A stretch of 64,000 bases of DNA, taken from Streptacidiphilus sp. PB12-B1b (GTDB lineage: Bacteria > Actinomycetota > Actinomycetes > Streptomycetales > Streptomycetaceae). The notes under the pieces are model-generated. The model was given only the letters and a program-made list of their open reading frames with translations, had not been told where the DNA came from and ran no database searches. Positions 25,201 to 33,316 of the stretch are shown here, piece by piece. Positions within the stretch are counted from its first letter, which is position 1. Each line of letters starts with the position of its first letter. The DNA is taken from contig NZ_CP048405.1 of the NCBI RefSeq assembly GCF_014084125.1, forward strand, positions 5,394,001 to 5,458,000. The letters run 5' to 3'. Both the position numbers and the translations under genes were made by a program.

Positions 25201-25895
25201 GCGACCTTGGACGGCACATCGGATCCCGCACGCGTCGACCGGGACAGCAGCACCACGTGCCGCGCTCCCCGATCCACCAGGAACTCCGCCGCTACCAGAC
25301 CCGGAGCACCCAATCCGCCGCTCACTACATACGTCGCATCCGGAAGAGCGGTGAAGTCCTCGTCGCCGAGGACCTGTCGTCGCAGTCTCGGCACCTTGAG
25401 TACGCCGGTTGCGGTGAACCGGTAGTCCTCCTTCAGACGGTCGCTCCGACTCAGAGTCAACGCTCGTGAAAGCTGCTCCCTCGAGGCCTCGATGCAGTGA
25501 ACCGCCCGGTCGGACCGCTCCGACCGGGCAGTCCGGCCGAGCCCCCACAGCCCCGCGTCGTCGACCGCACCCGGCACCGGCAGGAAGACGACCCTGCTCG
25601 GGGACGAGAGTGCTCCCTCCGGACAGGCCTGCAGAACTCGAAGCCCCAACAACACATCAGCCTCTCGCCCGTCGCTCAGAACCGCGAGGCATCCCCAGGC
25701 ACGCTCAGCGAGCACATCGCCGAGCGAGTCCGAGGCGCGGACGACGCGGCTGACCCACCCGTCCGGCAGATCGACACCGACCTCCGAACCGGCCAGCAGG
25801 AGATGCGGACCCGGCAACGAAACCCCTGAGGACCCCTCCGCCTCAACCCATACCGTCGAGTAGAAACAGTCAGAATAAGACGCCCCACTGATCAT
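22257..25895 (-). CDS. KR-flavin monooxygenase-FSH1-type hydrolase fusion protein
   Basis: A 1212-residue protein and the last gene of the PKS operon. Residues 1-440 are a type I PKS ketoreductase: structural half with GLWGLGRTARSE, NADPH loop VVSGGLGAPGLVAAEF, then FSSAASIFGAPGQ. The expected QANYAAAN reads QASSAAAN, so catalytic Tyr332 is Ser. Residues 475-960 are a class B flavin monooxygenase: FAD loop IGAGLGGIGFARRLEKL (Gly480), EKRDRVGGVWS, a second Rossmann motif VIVGHGAFALENMRTALE and CRRRN. Residues 965-1212 resemble FSH1-type serine hydrolases, but the nucleophile elbow reads GFGEGAA, with Gly1095 where Ser is expected; HPGKHAYP keeps the His. The monooxygenase may oxygenate the polyketide (Baeyer-Villiger or similar) while the flanking domains bind it. 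The ATG at 25895 has AGGGAGTG upstream; ATG 25916 is an alternative. GC is visibly lower than in neighbours. Confidence 0.8.
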   Translation of the reverse strand: MISGASYSDCFYSTVWVEAEGSSGVSLPGPHLLLAGSEVGVDLPDGWVSRVVRASDSLGDVLAERAWGCLAVLSDGREADVLLGLRVLQACPEGALSSPSRVVFLPVPGAVDDAGLWGLGRTARSERSDRAVHCIEASREQLSRALTLSRSDRLKEDYRFTATGVLKVPRLRRQVLGDEDFTALPDATYVVSGGLGAPGLVAAEFLVDRGARHVVLLSRSTRAGSDVPSKVAELRRSARVECLTCDVSDLRSVRRTKDAMAQAGMPTVAGVVHAEGVPADGEARQSEPELKQAYGVKVGGATNLREVFAPPDFLVVFSSAASIFGAPGQASSAAANATLDAWADSWSLRGEPVLSIQWGAWSDAGIAVGRNAVERARTSGFGAIDHDLGTTALNRLLAGPERGAVCVSSVDWDTLSPGNRFVSRFTTRRASSSPLPLPDVLEQVRNRSVEGASSRQQPVSQMPAASQLPASPRLPVLVIGAGLGGIGFARRLEKLSVPALVLEKRDRVGGVWSSLANADSRVQIDSPAYSFDSASPVVHGDHRWRAVFPGRDEVLQQSHAVSSDLKEPIRFNCEVVSVRKVGEREYEAVYLQGGVAKSVRVSGVAALTGGLHRPVQHRFRDEHLFAGHVGLGVADDTPPEKFKDASVVIVGHGAFALENMRTALENSARHVTIICRRRNLVVSTLCNWVINSTEGATPLNDVVDIMRPFYDLCGIDIESLPSLSQEVDGSFVLDQSTVPAASDVYFLAQALGKVTVIESEISSVSARSVLTESGTEVSADVLVKCLGSHTDRSVVSNIFGEGSRVEGFWVDGDPNLFTYNDGAQIPKKAKSLLCSSYVFFLQAFAEAYLHFRDNPAELEALFGRIAVENSERSSSERLLVELWDFIERAKKNVATRTAELCPFDRFQKEREAEWRAYSALMGGSADEGEGLWSVMSPTVSLLHRRDPASPVERRVKRDDFGSMSIFVPRRHRVLFLADRGTDGRLSRAMLKRAGWTRREDLEFVIPDAPYAMPALAGAEQLEIHGLDSLAEEGLYDVAGVYREWRAGFSDLWNEHHGVPVGAEIADSQGPLHSVLPYLGSIAEDHGPFVGVAGFGEGAAIASAALHCQALRHDVGLGDVKFFIAMSGWRSPAHERAGIFEKTRLIDVPVLQTLGEREADVFQAAAPVFGRDFRRVIEHRHPGKHAYPSLTRSLDQKLNRLLHAAFTKPDTVR

Positions 25896-25963
25896 GCCGA
25901 CACTCCCTGTTCGCATACCTGTTGGCGGAGGTTTCCGGGATCGCTCTGCGGTGTCCTCCGGGA

Positions 25964-26827
25964 TCAGCCGCCGGAAGCCTCGCTCTTCCCGAGATCCCGG
26001 AATTTCTTGGTCGCAATGTTCAGGCAGAGGGACGGCGACAACCTGAAGAGCCACCAGAACAGCTTCCAAAAGGCGGGGACCACGATGATTCCCTTGTTCC
26101 GGGCGACCGCGTCGAGCGACTTCTTGACGAATTCCTCCGGTGAGATCGGTTTCTGCTCCTCCCACATGTCCCGTGTCATCTCACTGGTCACACCCTCGAC
26201 GCTGCGGCCGTACATGCCCCCCTCGATCAGCGGGGTCCGGATGACCCCCGGGCACAGCACGCTCACGCGTACTCCGAGTTGGGCCGCCTCGATGCGCAGA
26301 TTGTGCGAGAGCCCGACCACGGCGTGCTTGGTGGTGACATACGAGGTCGTCCCCGCGCTCGGGACCAGGCCTGCCAGAGAGGCGGTGTTCACGATGTGGC
26401 CGAAACCCTGGTCGATCATGAGGTTGTAGACGGACTGAACGCCGTTGACGCAACCGATGACGTTGACGTCGACCATGCGCCGCCAGTCCTCGATGCGATA
26501 GTGCCGGGCGCCCGCACCCATGCCGTGGCTGATGCCGGCGTTGTTGAACAGGTAGTCCAGACGTCCGGTCCGCGCGACGGTGTCCTTGACGAGCTGTTCG
26601 AACTTCGTGTAGTCGGTGACGTCCAGCCAGGCCGCGGTCGCCTTCCCGCCGGCCGCCCGAAGAGCGGCGGCCGCCTCTTCGGCCTGCTCTATCTGCAGGT
26701 CGGCCAGTACGACCTCACAACCTCGGGCGACGAGTTCCTCGGCCAGCGCACGACCGATTCCGGACGCCGCGCCCGTGATGATCGCGGTGGCGTCCCGATA
26801 GATCCTGATGGCACTCGGTGTCGACAT
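25964..26827 (-). CDS. Short-chain dehydrogenase/reductase
   Basis: A 287-residue classical SDR. Cofactor loop ITGAASGIGRALAEEL (residues 18-33), NNAG at 95-98, and catalytic S150, Y163 and K167 in TSYVTTKHAVVG are all in place. The C-terminus has a hydrophobic stretch (FWKLFWWLFRL) that may contact membrane or a lipophilic substrate. It lies in the PKS operon 33 bases after the AT-like gene with a strong AGGAGGGAC ribosome site, so a post-PKS oxidation or reduction of the polyketide is the likely role. The direction of the reaction is not predictable. Confidence 0.85.
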   Translation of the reverse strand: MSTPSAIRIYRDATAIITGAASGIGRALAEELVARGCEVVLADLQIEQAEEAAAALRAAGGKATAAWLDVTDYTKFEQLVKDTVARTGRLDYLFNNAGISHGMGAGARHYRIEDWRRMVDVNVIGCVNGVQSVYNLMIDQGFGHIVNTASLAGLVPSAGTTSYVTTKHAVVGLSHNLRIEAAQLGVRVSVLCPGVIRTPLIEGGMYGRSVEGVTSEMTRDMWEEQKPISPEEFVKKSLDAVARNKGIIVVPAFWKLFWWLFRLSPSLCLNIATKKFRDLGKSEASGG

Positions 26828-26860
26828 GAACGGATGTCCCTCCTGGATTCCGGCTTGTCC

Positions 26861-27847
26861 TCAGCCACGTAGCGAGGCTGTCTGCGCCTGGAACTCGCGG
26901 AGTGAGTCCAGGTCCTGTCCGAAACGATTGACGGTGTGCACCTGCGTGGAGCCGCTGCCCGACGGCAGGATGTACTTCACGAACGTGGCGAGTGTCGCGC
27001 TCGGCCCGAGGTCGACGAAGGTCGCGTCGCCGACGGCGCTCAGCTTCTCGATGGTCTGCGCGAAATCCACCGGACTCCTCATGGCGTCCCAGATGCCGTC
27101 GGCCGTCACGGCGACGACCCGGTCCGTCGACGCGGACGAGACGATCGGGATTCGCGGCGGGGCGAAGCTCGCGGCGCCGAGGATGCCGCGCACCTGTTCC
27201 TCGACAGGGTCGATGAGTTCGGTATGCACGCCGTAGTTGACCGGGAGCCGCTGGCACACGACGCCCTCGCGGGCCAGGGAGTGCTCGAGCCGCGCCACCG
27301 CCTCGACCCGACCGCTGACCACGAAGTTGCCGCCGAAATTGCGCCCCGTCACCCAGCAGTCGGAGAACAACCCGGCATGGCTGCGCAGGAGTTCCGCGGA
27401 ACCGAGGACGGCCAGCATCCCCGACAGCGGGGTCCGCTCCGCCAGCGCCCGCGCGAACTCCACGGCGAAGGAGATCCCGAACTCCAGCGGGACCACCTCC
27501 GCGACCACGGCCGCGGTGATCTCCCCCAGGCTGTATCCCACCAGGACGTCGGGCCGGTAGCCCATTTCCTGTACCACCCGGGTGAGGCTGTACTCCACAC
27601 ACAGCAGCGCCGCGTTGGAGTCCGCCAGCGAGTCGAACGGATCGCTCTTGGTGCGGTCCGGGTCGAAGATCGTATCCAGCACCGATTTGCCGAGAACGGG
27701 GAAGGCGACGTCGTCGCAGTGCTCCAGCCACAGCCGGTAACGCGGGTGCCGCTCGTAGAGTTCGCGGGTCATGTGGAAGTACTGGGAGCCCTGGCCCGAG
27801 TACATGAACACGGTCGGTCTCGTCATAGCCTCTGCTTTCGTCACCAT
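26861..27847 (-). CDS. Second AT-like protein of the trans-AT system (acyltransferase or proofreading acyl hydrolase)
   Basis: A 328-residue FabD-fold protein. The nucleophile motif is GYSLGE (S107) rather than the GHSLGE of the other AT here, and the early motif is YSGQGSQYFHM, as in PksD/PedC-like members. The downstream His lies in NYGVHTEL. In trans-AT clusters one AT loads malonyl units while a second clade acts as an acyl hydrolase that clears stalled chains; this protein fits the second better, by inference. ATG 27847 overlaps the previous stop by seven bases; ATG 27826, with AGAGG before it, is an alternative start. Confidence 0.75.
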   Translation of the reverse strand: MVTKAEAMTRPTVFMYSGQGSQYFHMTRELYERHPRYRLWLEHCDDVAFPVLGKSVLDTIFDPDRTKSDPFDSLADSNAALLCVEYSLTRVVQEMGYRPDVLVGYSLGEITAAVVAEVVPLEFGISFAVEFARALAERTPLSGMLAVLGSAELLRSHAGLFSDCWVTGRNFGGNFVVSGRVEAVARLEHSLAREGVVCQRLPVNYGVHTELIDPVEEQVRGILGAASFAPPRIPIVSSASTDRVVAVTADGIWDAMRSPVDFAQTIEKLSAVGDATFVDLGPSATLATFVKYILPSGSGSTQVHTVNRFGQDLDSLREFQAQTASLRG

Positions 27848-29088
27848 TTTTCGAGGCAGATCGCCGAGCTGATCCCGCCGAAGCCCATGCTCAGGCTGAC
27901 CGCCGTACGGAACGCGTAGTCCTCCGCCTTCTCACGCACCCAGGGGAACGTCCCGTCCAGCGGGTCGACCAGGTTGCGGGTGGGGTGCAGCTTCTGCTCC
28001 CTCATCTGCAGGAGCGTGGCCACGATCTCCACTGCCCCCGCCGCGGCGAGCCCGTGGCCGGTGATCGACTTGGTCGCGTTGATCCGGGCGTGGGTGAGCC
28101 CGCAGCGCGCGAGCGCCTGCAGTTCGACCGCGTCCCCGGTGGGCGATCCGGTGCCGTGCGGGTTGACGTAGTCGACGGCGGACGCGGACAGGCCGGCCTC
28201 CCGCAGCGCGGCCTCGACGACGGCCACCTCCCCCTCCAGTGAGGGATGGGGGTTGCGGGTACCGTCCATCGCCGTGCCACCGCCGCGGAAGCGCGCATAC
28301 GGCGTCGGATGCCTGCGCCCGTCCGCCCGCTCGACGACCACCGCGGCGCATGCCTCGCCGAAGATGAAACCGTCATGGTTCCGGTCGAAGGGACGACAGG
28401 CCGCGGCCGGGTCGTCGGCCCAGCGGTGCGAGCCCATGGCGCCCATGGCCTGGAACGCCAGACATTCCCAGTACGACAGGTCCATGAGCGCGCCCAGGGC
28501 GACGCAGACGTCGACCTGGCCGGACTGCACCGCCCGCACGGCTTGGAGCACCGCAAGCAGGCCGCTGGCCGAGGCCCCGCCGAGCGTGTGGGCGAACCCC
28601 CGGATCGGGAACTGCTCGGTGCAGAACCCGCACAGGTCCGAATCCATGAAGCCCATGCCGTACGTCGGACGCACGAACTCGGGGCCGTCTGCGTAGCGGG
28701 CGTGCAGCAGCGTCAACTCGCGCTGCTGGACGTTGGATCCACCGATCACCAGGCCGATCCGGGACGGATCGGCATCATCCAGCCCGGCCTCGTGCCATGC
28801 CTCGTCCAATGTGGCCAGGGCCGCTCTGGCCGAGAGCGACGCGGTGCGCACGGTGCGTGCGGCGATGCTCCCGGGCACAGCCGGCTCGCCCATCTCGGCG
28901 CCCAGGAAGACCGTGGTTCCGCCGTCGGGGCGGGCCGGTGGGCGTCGGCCCGGACGCTGCAGGAACCCGAAGGCATGGCGACCGTCGAGGAGCGCTGCGA
29001 TGAAGTCGTCTTTGCCCTGTCCTACCGCGGTGGTGACACCCAGGCCCGTGACGACGACATCGCGGGCGTCAGAGTGCGGACTTGCCAT
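27841..29088 (-). CDS. KS-like malonyl-ACP decarboxylase of the beta-branching (HMGS) cassette
   Basis: A 415-residue ketosynthase homologue. The active-site Cys is replaced by Ser (HTLGGASASGLLAV, S173), while both His motifs (NPHGTGS and SITGHGLAAAG) remain. This Cys-to-Ser change is the hallmark of the PksF/CurC-type enzymes that decarboxylate malonyl on the donor ACP to acetyl-ACP for HMG synthase. The neighbouring donor ACP, ECH1, ECH2 and HMGS confirm the role. The ATG at 29088 is used because homology begins right after it; it lies 20 bases inside the ACP gene. A longer form from ATG 29124 is possible. Confidence 0.88.
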   Translation of the reverse strand: MASPHSDARDVVVTGLGVTTAVGQGKDDFIAALLDGRHAFGFLQRPGRRPPARPDGGTTVFLGAEMGEPAVPGSIAARTVRTASLSARAALATLDEAWHEAGLDDADPSRIGLVIGGSNVQQRELTLLHARYADGPEFVRPTYGMGFMDSDLCGFCTEQFPIRGFAHTLGGASASGLLAVLQAVRAVQSGQVDVCVALGALMDLSYWECLAFQAMGAMGSHRWADDPAAACRPFDRNHDGFIFGEACAAVVVERADGRRHPTPYARFRGGGTAMDGTRNPHPSLEGEVAVVEAALREAGLSASAVDYVNPHGTGSPTGDAVELQALARCGLTHARINATKSITGHGLAAAGAVEIVATLLQMREQKLHPTRNLVDPLDGTFPWVREKAEDYAFRTAVSLSMGFGGISSAICLEKW

Positions 29089-29314
29089 GGATGAGATCCG
29101 CCAGTTCGCCGATGTTCTTCGCATCCGCCAGCTCGACCAGGGGTATGCGTACGGACAGCGACTCCAGGGTCATCATGATGATCTCCGCCCGGTCGATGGA
29201 GTTGGCTCCCAGGCCGCGCAGCGAATCAGAGGGGTCAAAACGGTGGTCGTCGAGTTCGGGTATCACCTCGCGGATGTGCTCCACGATCAGATCGAAGACG
29301 TGTTGGTCCGGCAT
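29069..29314 (-). CDS. Free-standing donor acyl carrier protein of the HMGS cassette
   Basis: An 81-residue ACP. The phosphopantetheine site is S39 in LRGLGANSIDRAEII; the GxNSxDR form is typical of the donor ACPs of beta-branching cassettes (AcpK type). It carries malonyl, then acetyl, for transfer by HMG synthase. A strong ribosome site AGGAGGCTGACCGC precedes the ATG at 29314, and the gene sits between ECH2 and the KS-like decarboxylase. Confidence 0.9.
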   Translation of the reverse strand: MPDQHVFDLIVEHIREVIPELDDHRFDPSDSLRGLGANSIDRAEIIMMTLESLSVRIPLVELADAKNIGELADLIHGKSAL

Positions 29315-29318
29315 GCGG

Positions 29319-30071
29319 TCAGCCTCCTGTGTAGTGGGACGTGATGAGGGCCCGGACCTCGGGCTGGTGGAAGGTCTTCTCGTGCATGGCCACCTCGCGC
29401 GCGATGTAGTGCGGGAGTTCGGCGCGGAGTTCGGCCACGAGATGACTCTTGAGCGTGACCAGGGAGATCCTGGGTTTCTCGGCGAGGGTCTCGGCCAGTT
29501 CGACGGCGTGGCGCAGAACCTCGGCGCGCGGCAGGACCGGGAAGGGCACCCCTCGTTCCTTCAGCTCGTGGCCGTAGTAGGTCTTCGCCGAGAGCAACAT
29601 CTCCCCGGCCAGGCTGAAGCCGAGCTTCCTGGGCAGGACCAGGGTCGCCCCCATACCGGGAGTGAACCCGTACTTCATGAAGTTCGTGGTGTAGATGCTC
29701 TCCTGACTGAGGATCACGAAGTCGGCGAACATGCCCATGGCGAAGCCACCGCCGATGCCGTGGCCCTGCATCGCGGCGATGACGGGAACGGGGCAGTCCA
29801 ACGCCAGGCCGTAGATGTCGGCATCGGTGAAACTGATACGCCGCTCCTGGATCAGCAGCAGGCTTTCCTGGGTTCCGCCACTGGCGAAGTAGTTGCCGTA
29901 GCCGGTGAGAACGACCGCCTTGCACCGGTCGTTCGCCCCGACCCGCGCGAAGGCGTCCTGCAGGCCGGTGATGAGCTGATCGGAGAAGGTGTTCTTGTGG
30001 ACCTGGTCCTGCATCGTGATCTGGACGATGGAAGAGGTGATCTCCCGGTATTCCACGGGTGGGCTCTGCAT
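29319..30071 (-). CDS. Enoyl-CoA hydratase-fold decarboxylase, ECH2 of the HMGS cassette
   Basis: A 250-residue crotonase-fold enzyme. It has the oxyanion segments GNYFASGG and MQGHGIGGGFAMGMFADFVI, and FMKYGFTPGMGATLVLPRKLG. It is the PksI/CurF-ECH2 type, which decarboxylates the 3-methylglutaconyl intermediate on the PKS carrier to give the methyl (or exo-methylene) branch. The ATG at 30071 is two bases after the ECH1 stop, with GGAGAATAGG as ribosome site spanning the end of ECH1. The position next to ECH1 and HMGS supports the call. Confidence 0.88.
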   Translation of the reverse strand: MQSPPVEYREITSSIVQITMQDQVHKNTFSDQLITGLQDAFARVGANDRCKAVVLTGYGNYFASGGTQESLLLIQERRISFTDADIYGLALDCPVPVIAAMQGHGIGGGFAMGMFADFVILSQESIYTTNFMKYGFTPGMGATLVLPRKLGFSLAGEMLLSAKTYYGHELKERGVPFPVLPRAEVLRHAVELAETLAEKPRISLVTLKSHLVAELRAELPHYIAREVAMHEKTFHQPEVRALITSHYTGG

Positions 30072-30073
30072 TC

Positions 30074-30859
30074 CTATTCTCCTTCCCAGGGGAACTGCCC
30101 GGTGCCCACGTAGCGCTCGATCTTGCGCAGGTTCTCCTCGTCGGAGAACACCTCCCGGTTGGCTGCCAGGGCCTTGTCCCGGGAGGGGAGCAGAATGTCG
30201 TCGAGGTCGCGCAGGTATCTCTTGTAGCGGGTCACTCCCGTCTTGGGCAGATAACGCAGCCGTAGGATGTGTCGGCGCAGCAGGTTCTCGCTGTTGTCCG
30301 CACTGGCGTCGACGAGTTGCCAGTTCACGGCCTGCTCGGCGGTGAACGGCTGGGTCGTCAGTGTGATGAAGTTGGACTTGGCCGGCCCGACCTTCCTGAT
30401 CAGGAAGGGCAGGACACAGGCCGGCATCAGCCCGAAGAGCAGCTCGGACAGGCTGAACATGACCGTGTCCGCGCACACCACGATGTCGCACGCGGCGACG
30501 AACCCCACTCCCCCGGCGTTCACCTTGCCGCGCACGTGCGCCACGGAGACGAACGATCCGAAAGCGAGCGAGAGCCACAGATCGTACAGGGCCGCCGCAG
30601 GCGATCCCTCGGCCCCGCCGTCCCCGTCCCTCGCGGCGATCTCCCCGAAGTCGGCGCCCCAGCAGAACACCTCGGGCAGGCCTTCCAGGACGAGGATCTT
30701 GGCGTGCTCCTCGGAGAAGCGCACCACGTCGGCGCACTCCTCGACCAGGCGGGAGTTGATGGTGTTGCCCGCCTCCGGCCGGTGCAGTTGGAGGAAGCAG
30801 ATCTCGTTCTCGAAGCGAACCTTGATGGTCTCGTATCCCGCCGGGTTCAGGACACCCAC
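30074..30859 (-). CDS. Enoyl-CoA hydratase-fold dehydratase, ECH1 of the HMGS cassette
   Basis: A 261-residue crotonase-fold enzyme of the PksH type, which dehydrates the HMG-carrier intermediate. Visible landmarks are LHRPEAGNTINSRLVEEC, VFCWGADFGEI, VRGKVNAGGVGFVAACDI (oxyanion loop) and LSELLFGLMPACVLPFL. Translation probably starts at GTG 30859, which lies inside the end of the HMGS gene (13-base overlap), so expression is coupled. Known chemistry: ECH1 dehydrates and ECH2 decarboxylates. Confidence 0.88.
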   Translation of the reverse strand: MGVLNPAGYETIKVRFENEICFLQLHRPEAGNTINSRLVEECADVVRFSEEHAKILVLEGLPEVFCWGADFGEIAARDGDGGAEGSPAAALYDLWLSLAFGSFVSVAHVRGKVNAGGVGFVAACDIVVCADTVMFSLSELLFGLMPACVLPFLIRKVGPAKSNFITLTTQPFTAEQAVNWQLVDASADNSENLLRRHILRLRYLPKTGVTRYKRYLRDLDDILLPSRDKALAANREVFSDEENLRKIERYVGTGQFPWEGE

Positions 30860-32106
30860 TGGTACTCCCGGTGGAACTCGTCGATCCGCTTCAGGAACAG
30901 GAGTTCCCGGCCGAGCGCGGTCCGGGCCTGCGGAACGATACCGGTGTTCAGCAGCGCGTTCCGGGTGCCGAATTTCACGGCGTGATTGGCCTGCAGCAGC
31001 GAGTCGTACTCCGGCATCGTCAACTCGTACCGGCTGCTGAGGTGCTTCTCGATGCCGAGACCGCGCAGGCGGTCCTGGCTCTCCTGGCGGGAAACGCCGC
31101 TGAAGAACTCGGAGCAGCAGCCGGAGCCGTACGAGAAGACGCCTATGCGCTGGGGGCTGGAGAGGTCCGCGTTGTCGATGGTGCTGGCCAGCGACAGCAT
31201 CGTGGTCGCACCCATGACGTTCCCGACGCGCTGGCAGTACGTCAGGCCCGGGTGCATGCGCCGCTGGAAGTCCTCCTCGATGACCGCCGGACGCGCCTTG
31301 GCGACCTTGCGCATCAGATTGCGGTGCGCGCCCTTGATCATTCCGCCGAAGGGCGTGTGGAACGCGAGGTAACCGAAGGTCGAGACGAAGTCCACCTCAC
31401 CGACCCGCCGTTGGTACTCGCGGAAGGAGTTCTCGCAGCAGTCGAGGTAGGACAGCAGGGACAGGTCCGCGTTGCCCGCTTCGCTGTCGGGCAGGGGACG
31501 GCAGGTGTCCATCACCTCGTAGCCGTGGTAGCCGCTCGCACCGACATCGATCTGGAAGACGTGCGGGGTGTCGCTGACGATCATCGCCACAGCGCCGGCA
31601 CCGCCGCTCGGCTCGGCGAAGGACCAGTCCTCGGAGAGCGCGTCGCCACCGTCCGCCACCATGAACCGCGTGATGTCGGTGGCGATGACCAGTGCCTTCG
31701 CGCCCGGTGATGTCCCCGACAGGATGAAGTTCGCCGCTGTCTGCAGCGCCGCGACACCCGAGTAGCACGCGTTCTTGATCTCGAAGAGCCGGCAGTTCCG
31801 GTTCAGCCCGAGCAGGTCGTGGAAGTACGTGCTCATCGACTTGCCGAAGTCGAACGCCGACTCGGTCGCGGTGATGACCAGCTCGATGGAGTCCCGCTCC
31901 TCGGGCGACAGGGCGTCGATCAGGGGTTTGGCCGCGTTGACACCGAACGTCACCGGATCCTCATAGGGCAGCGCGACGGTCTTCTCCTTCATGAGGAGGT
32001 TGGCGAACCTCGCGGTGTCGAGCCCACGATGGGTCGCCAGCTTCTCCACGTCGAGATAGCAGGTGCCGGCGAAGATGTTGAGTGCTTCGATTCCAACGGT
32101 CGTCAT
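30847..32106 (-). CDS. HMG-CoA synthase-like beta-branching enzyme (HMGS)
   Basis: A 419-residue HMG synthase homologue that condenses acetyl from the donor ACP with the beta-keto group of a carrier-bound polyketide. The catalytic triad is complete: E82 in TATESAFD, C114 in KNACYSGVAAL and H250 in YLAFHTPFGG. GSGCCSEFF near residue 340 is another conserved segment. The ATG at 32106 has GGGGAAGAA upstream; earlier in-frame starts belong to non-homologous sequence. It leads the five-gene cassette, spaced 40 bases from the trans-AT gene. Confidence 0.93.
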   Translation of the reverse strand: MTTVGIEALNIFAGTCYLDVEKLATHRGLDTARFANLLMKEKTVALPYEDPVTFGVNAAKPLIDALSPEERDSIELVITATESAFDFGKSMSTYFHDLLGLNRNCRLFEIKNACYSGVAALQTAANFILSGTSPGAKALVIATDITRFMVADGGDALSEDWSFAEPSGGAGAVAMIVSDTPHVFQIDVGASGYHGYEVMDTCRPLPDSEAGNADLSLLSYLDCCENSFREYQRRVGEVDFVSTFGYLAFHTPFGGMIKGAHRNLMRKVAKARPAVIEEDFQRRMHPGLTYCQRVGNVMGATTMLSLASTIDNADLSSPQRIGVFSYGSGCCSEFFSGVSRQESQDRLRGLGIEKHLSSRYELTMPEYDSLLQANHAVKFGTRNALLNTGIVPQARTALGRELLFLKRIDEFHREYQWVS

Positions 32107-32146
32107 CAGTTCTTCCCCTGTGGCTTGCGGTTCGGTTCGGTCCGGT

Positions 32147-33238
32147 TCACCGTGCAGCGGGGACCGGCTCCAGTTCCTGGAGATCGAAATATCCTCGATA
32201 ACCGTGCATGTAGACGGCTGCGCGGTGCCCAAAGAGAACGGTCGCCGCGGTGGCGGTCTCAAGGTTCCCGTAGTCGCCGGTGGTGGACCGGAACCGAGCG
32301 CCGATCGCATACCGCTCGTTCCACCCGCGGACCATTTCTCCGGCACTCTCGGTCGACTTCTGCACGGCCCGGACCGGAGTGTCCTTCACCTTCGGGAGTT
32401 CGCGGAGGATCTTTTTCAGCAATTTGGTCAGAACCGTGCCGTGGCCGATCTCCTCGAATTCCATTCCGGAATATCCGAGGAGGTGCTCCACCGTGTCGGA
32501 CCAGCGCACGGCATGGACCATCTGCTTCGTCAGACTCTCTCTGACGAGGTGGTCCTCGTAGACCCTCGCGGTCACATTGGAGATCACCGGTATGCGCGGC
32601 TTCGAGAAGGATATCCCGGCCAGGAACTCGCCGAACTCCACGCGGGCCGACTCCATGTATCGGGAGTGAAAGGCCCCGCTCGTCCGCAACGGCATGAACA
32701 GGTGCTTCCCGGTCTGGAACAGCGGCATCGCGGCCTTGATGTCCTCGGCCCGGCCAGAAATCACGATCTGCGACGGCGTGTTGAAGTTCGCCAGATCGAC
32801 GGAGTCGAGCCCGTTCTCTGCGAGAACGGTCCGGACCTCCTTCTCCGAGGCGTTCAGCACGGCAGCCATCCCGCCGCCCGAAGCCCGGCCCATCAGCTCT
32901 CCTCGCTTGCGCACCAGCCGCAGGCCGGTGTCGAAGTCGAAGACCTCGGCCGCCAGCAACGCGTTGTACTCACCAAGGCTGTGACCTGCTAAGAAGTCCG
33001 GAACCAGCCCGGTCTCGCGCAGCTTCCGGTAGTAGGACAGGGCGTTGACGACATACATCGCGGGCTGCGTGTACTGCGTCTGGTCGAGCAGGCCCTCCGG
33101 GTCCTCCAGGCAGAGGTCCTTGATGGAGTAGCCGAGGATCGAGTCGGCCGAGCGGGTGAGATCCTCGAATTCGTCGAAAAGGGAAGCACCCATTCCCTTC
33201 TGCTGCGCCCCCTGCCCGGGGAAGACGTAAGTCCGCAT
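32147..33238 (-). CDS. Trans-acting malonyl-CoA:ACP acyltransferase
   Basis: A 363-residue AT. YVFPGQGAQQKGMG at the N-terminus and GHSLGE with S87 are the canonical malonyl-transferase motifs; SGAFHSRYM holds the catalytic His. After the FabD fold there is a C-terminal extension (from about residue 300, WNERYAIGARFRS to VLFGHRAAVYMHGYRG) found on many trans-AT loading enzymes. No PKS module in this window contains an AT domain, so this protein most likely supplies malonyl units to all of them. The ATG at 33238 with AAAGGA upstream is preferred over an earlier in-frame start. It is followed by the HMGS cassette. Confidence 0.92.
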   Translation of the reverse strand: MRTYVFPGQGAQQKGMGASLFDEFEDLTRSADSILGYSIKDLCLEDPEGLLDQTQYTQPAMYVVNALSYYRKLRETGLVPDFLAGHSLGEYNALLAAEVFDFDTGLRLVRKRGELMGRASGGGMAAVLNASEKEVRTVLAENGLDSVDLANFNTPSQIVISGRAEDIKAAMPLFQTGKHLFMPLRTSGAFHSRYMESARVEFGEFLAGISFSKPRIPVISNVTARVYEDHLVRESLTKQMVHAVRWSDTVEHLLGYSGMEFEEIGHGTVLTKLLKKILRELPKVKDTPVRAVQKSTESAGEMVRGWNERYAIGARFRSTTGDYGNLETATAATVLFGHRAAVYMHGYRGYFDLQELEPVPAAR

Positions 33239-33316
33239 GGGTAATCCTTTCTCGTCATCTTCCTGATCTGGTCGCAACGACCGCGAGCGCGTGTCGTCTG
33301 CATCATGTCAGAAAAT

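Noticed and set aside
25896-26165. A longer start (26165) for the fusion protein
   Set aside because: The extra 90 residues overlap the SDR gene antisense-free but in a shadow frame with no KR similarity. AGGGAGTG before ATG 25895 marks the true start.
27841-29088. A chain-elongating or FabF-type ketosynthase
   Set aside because: The active-site Cys is Ser and the gene sits within the HMGS cassette, which fits the decarboxylase role.
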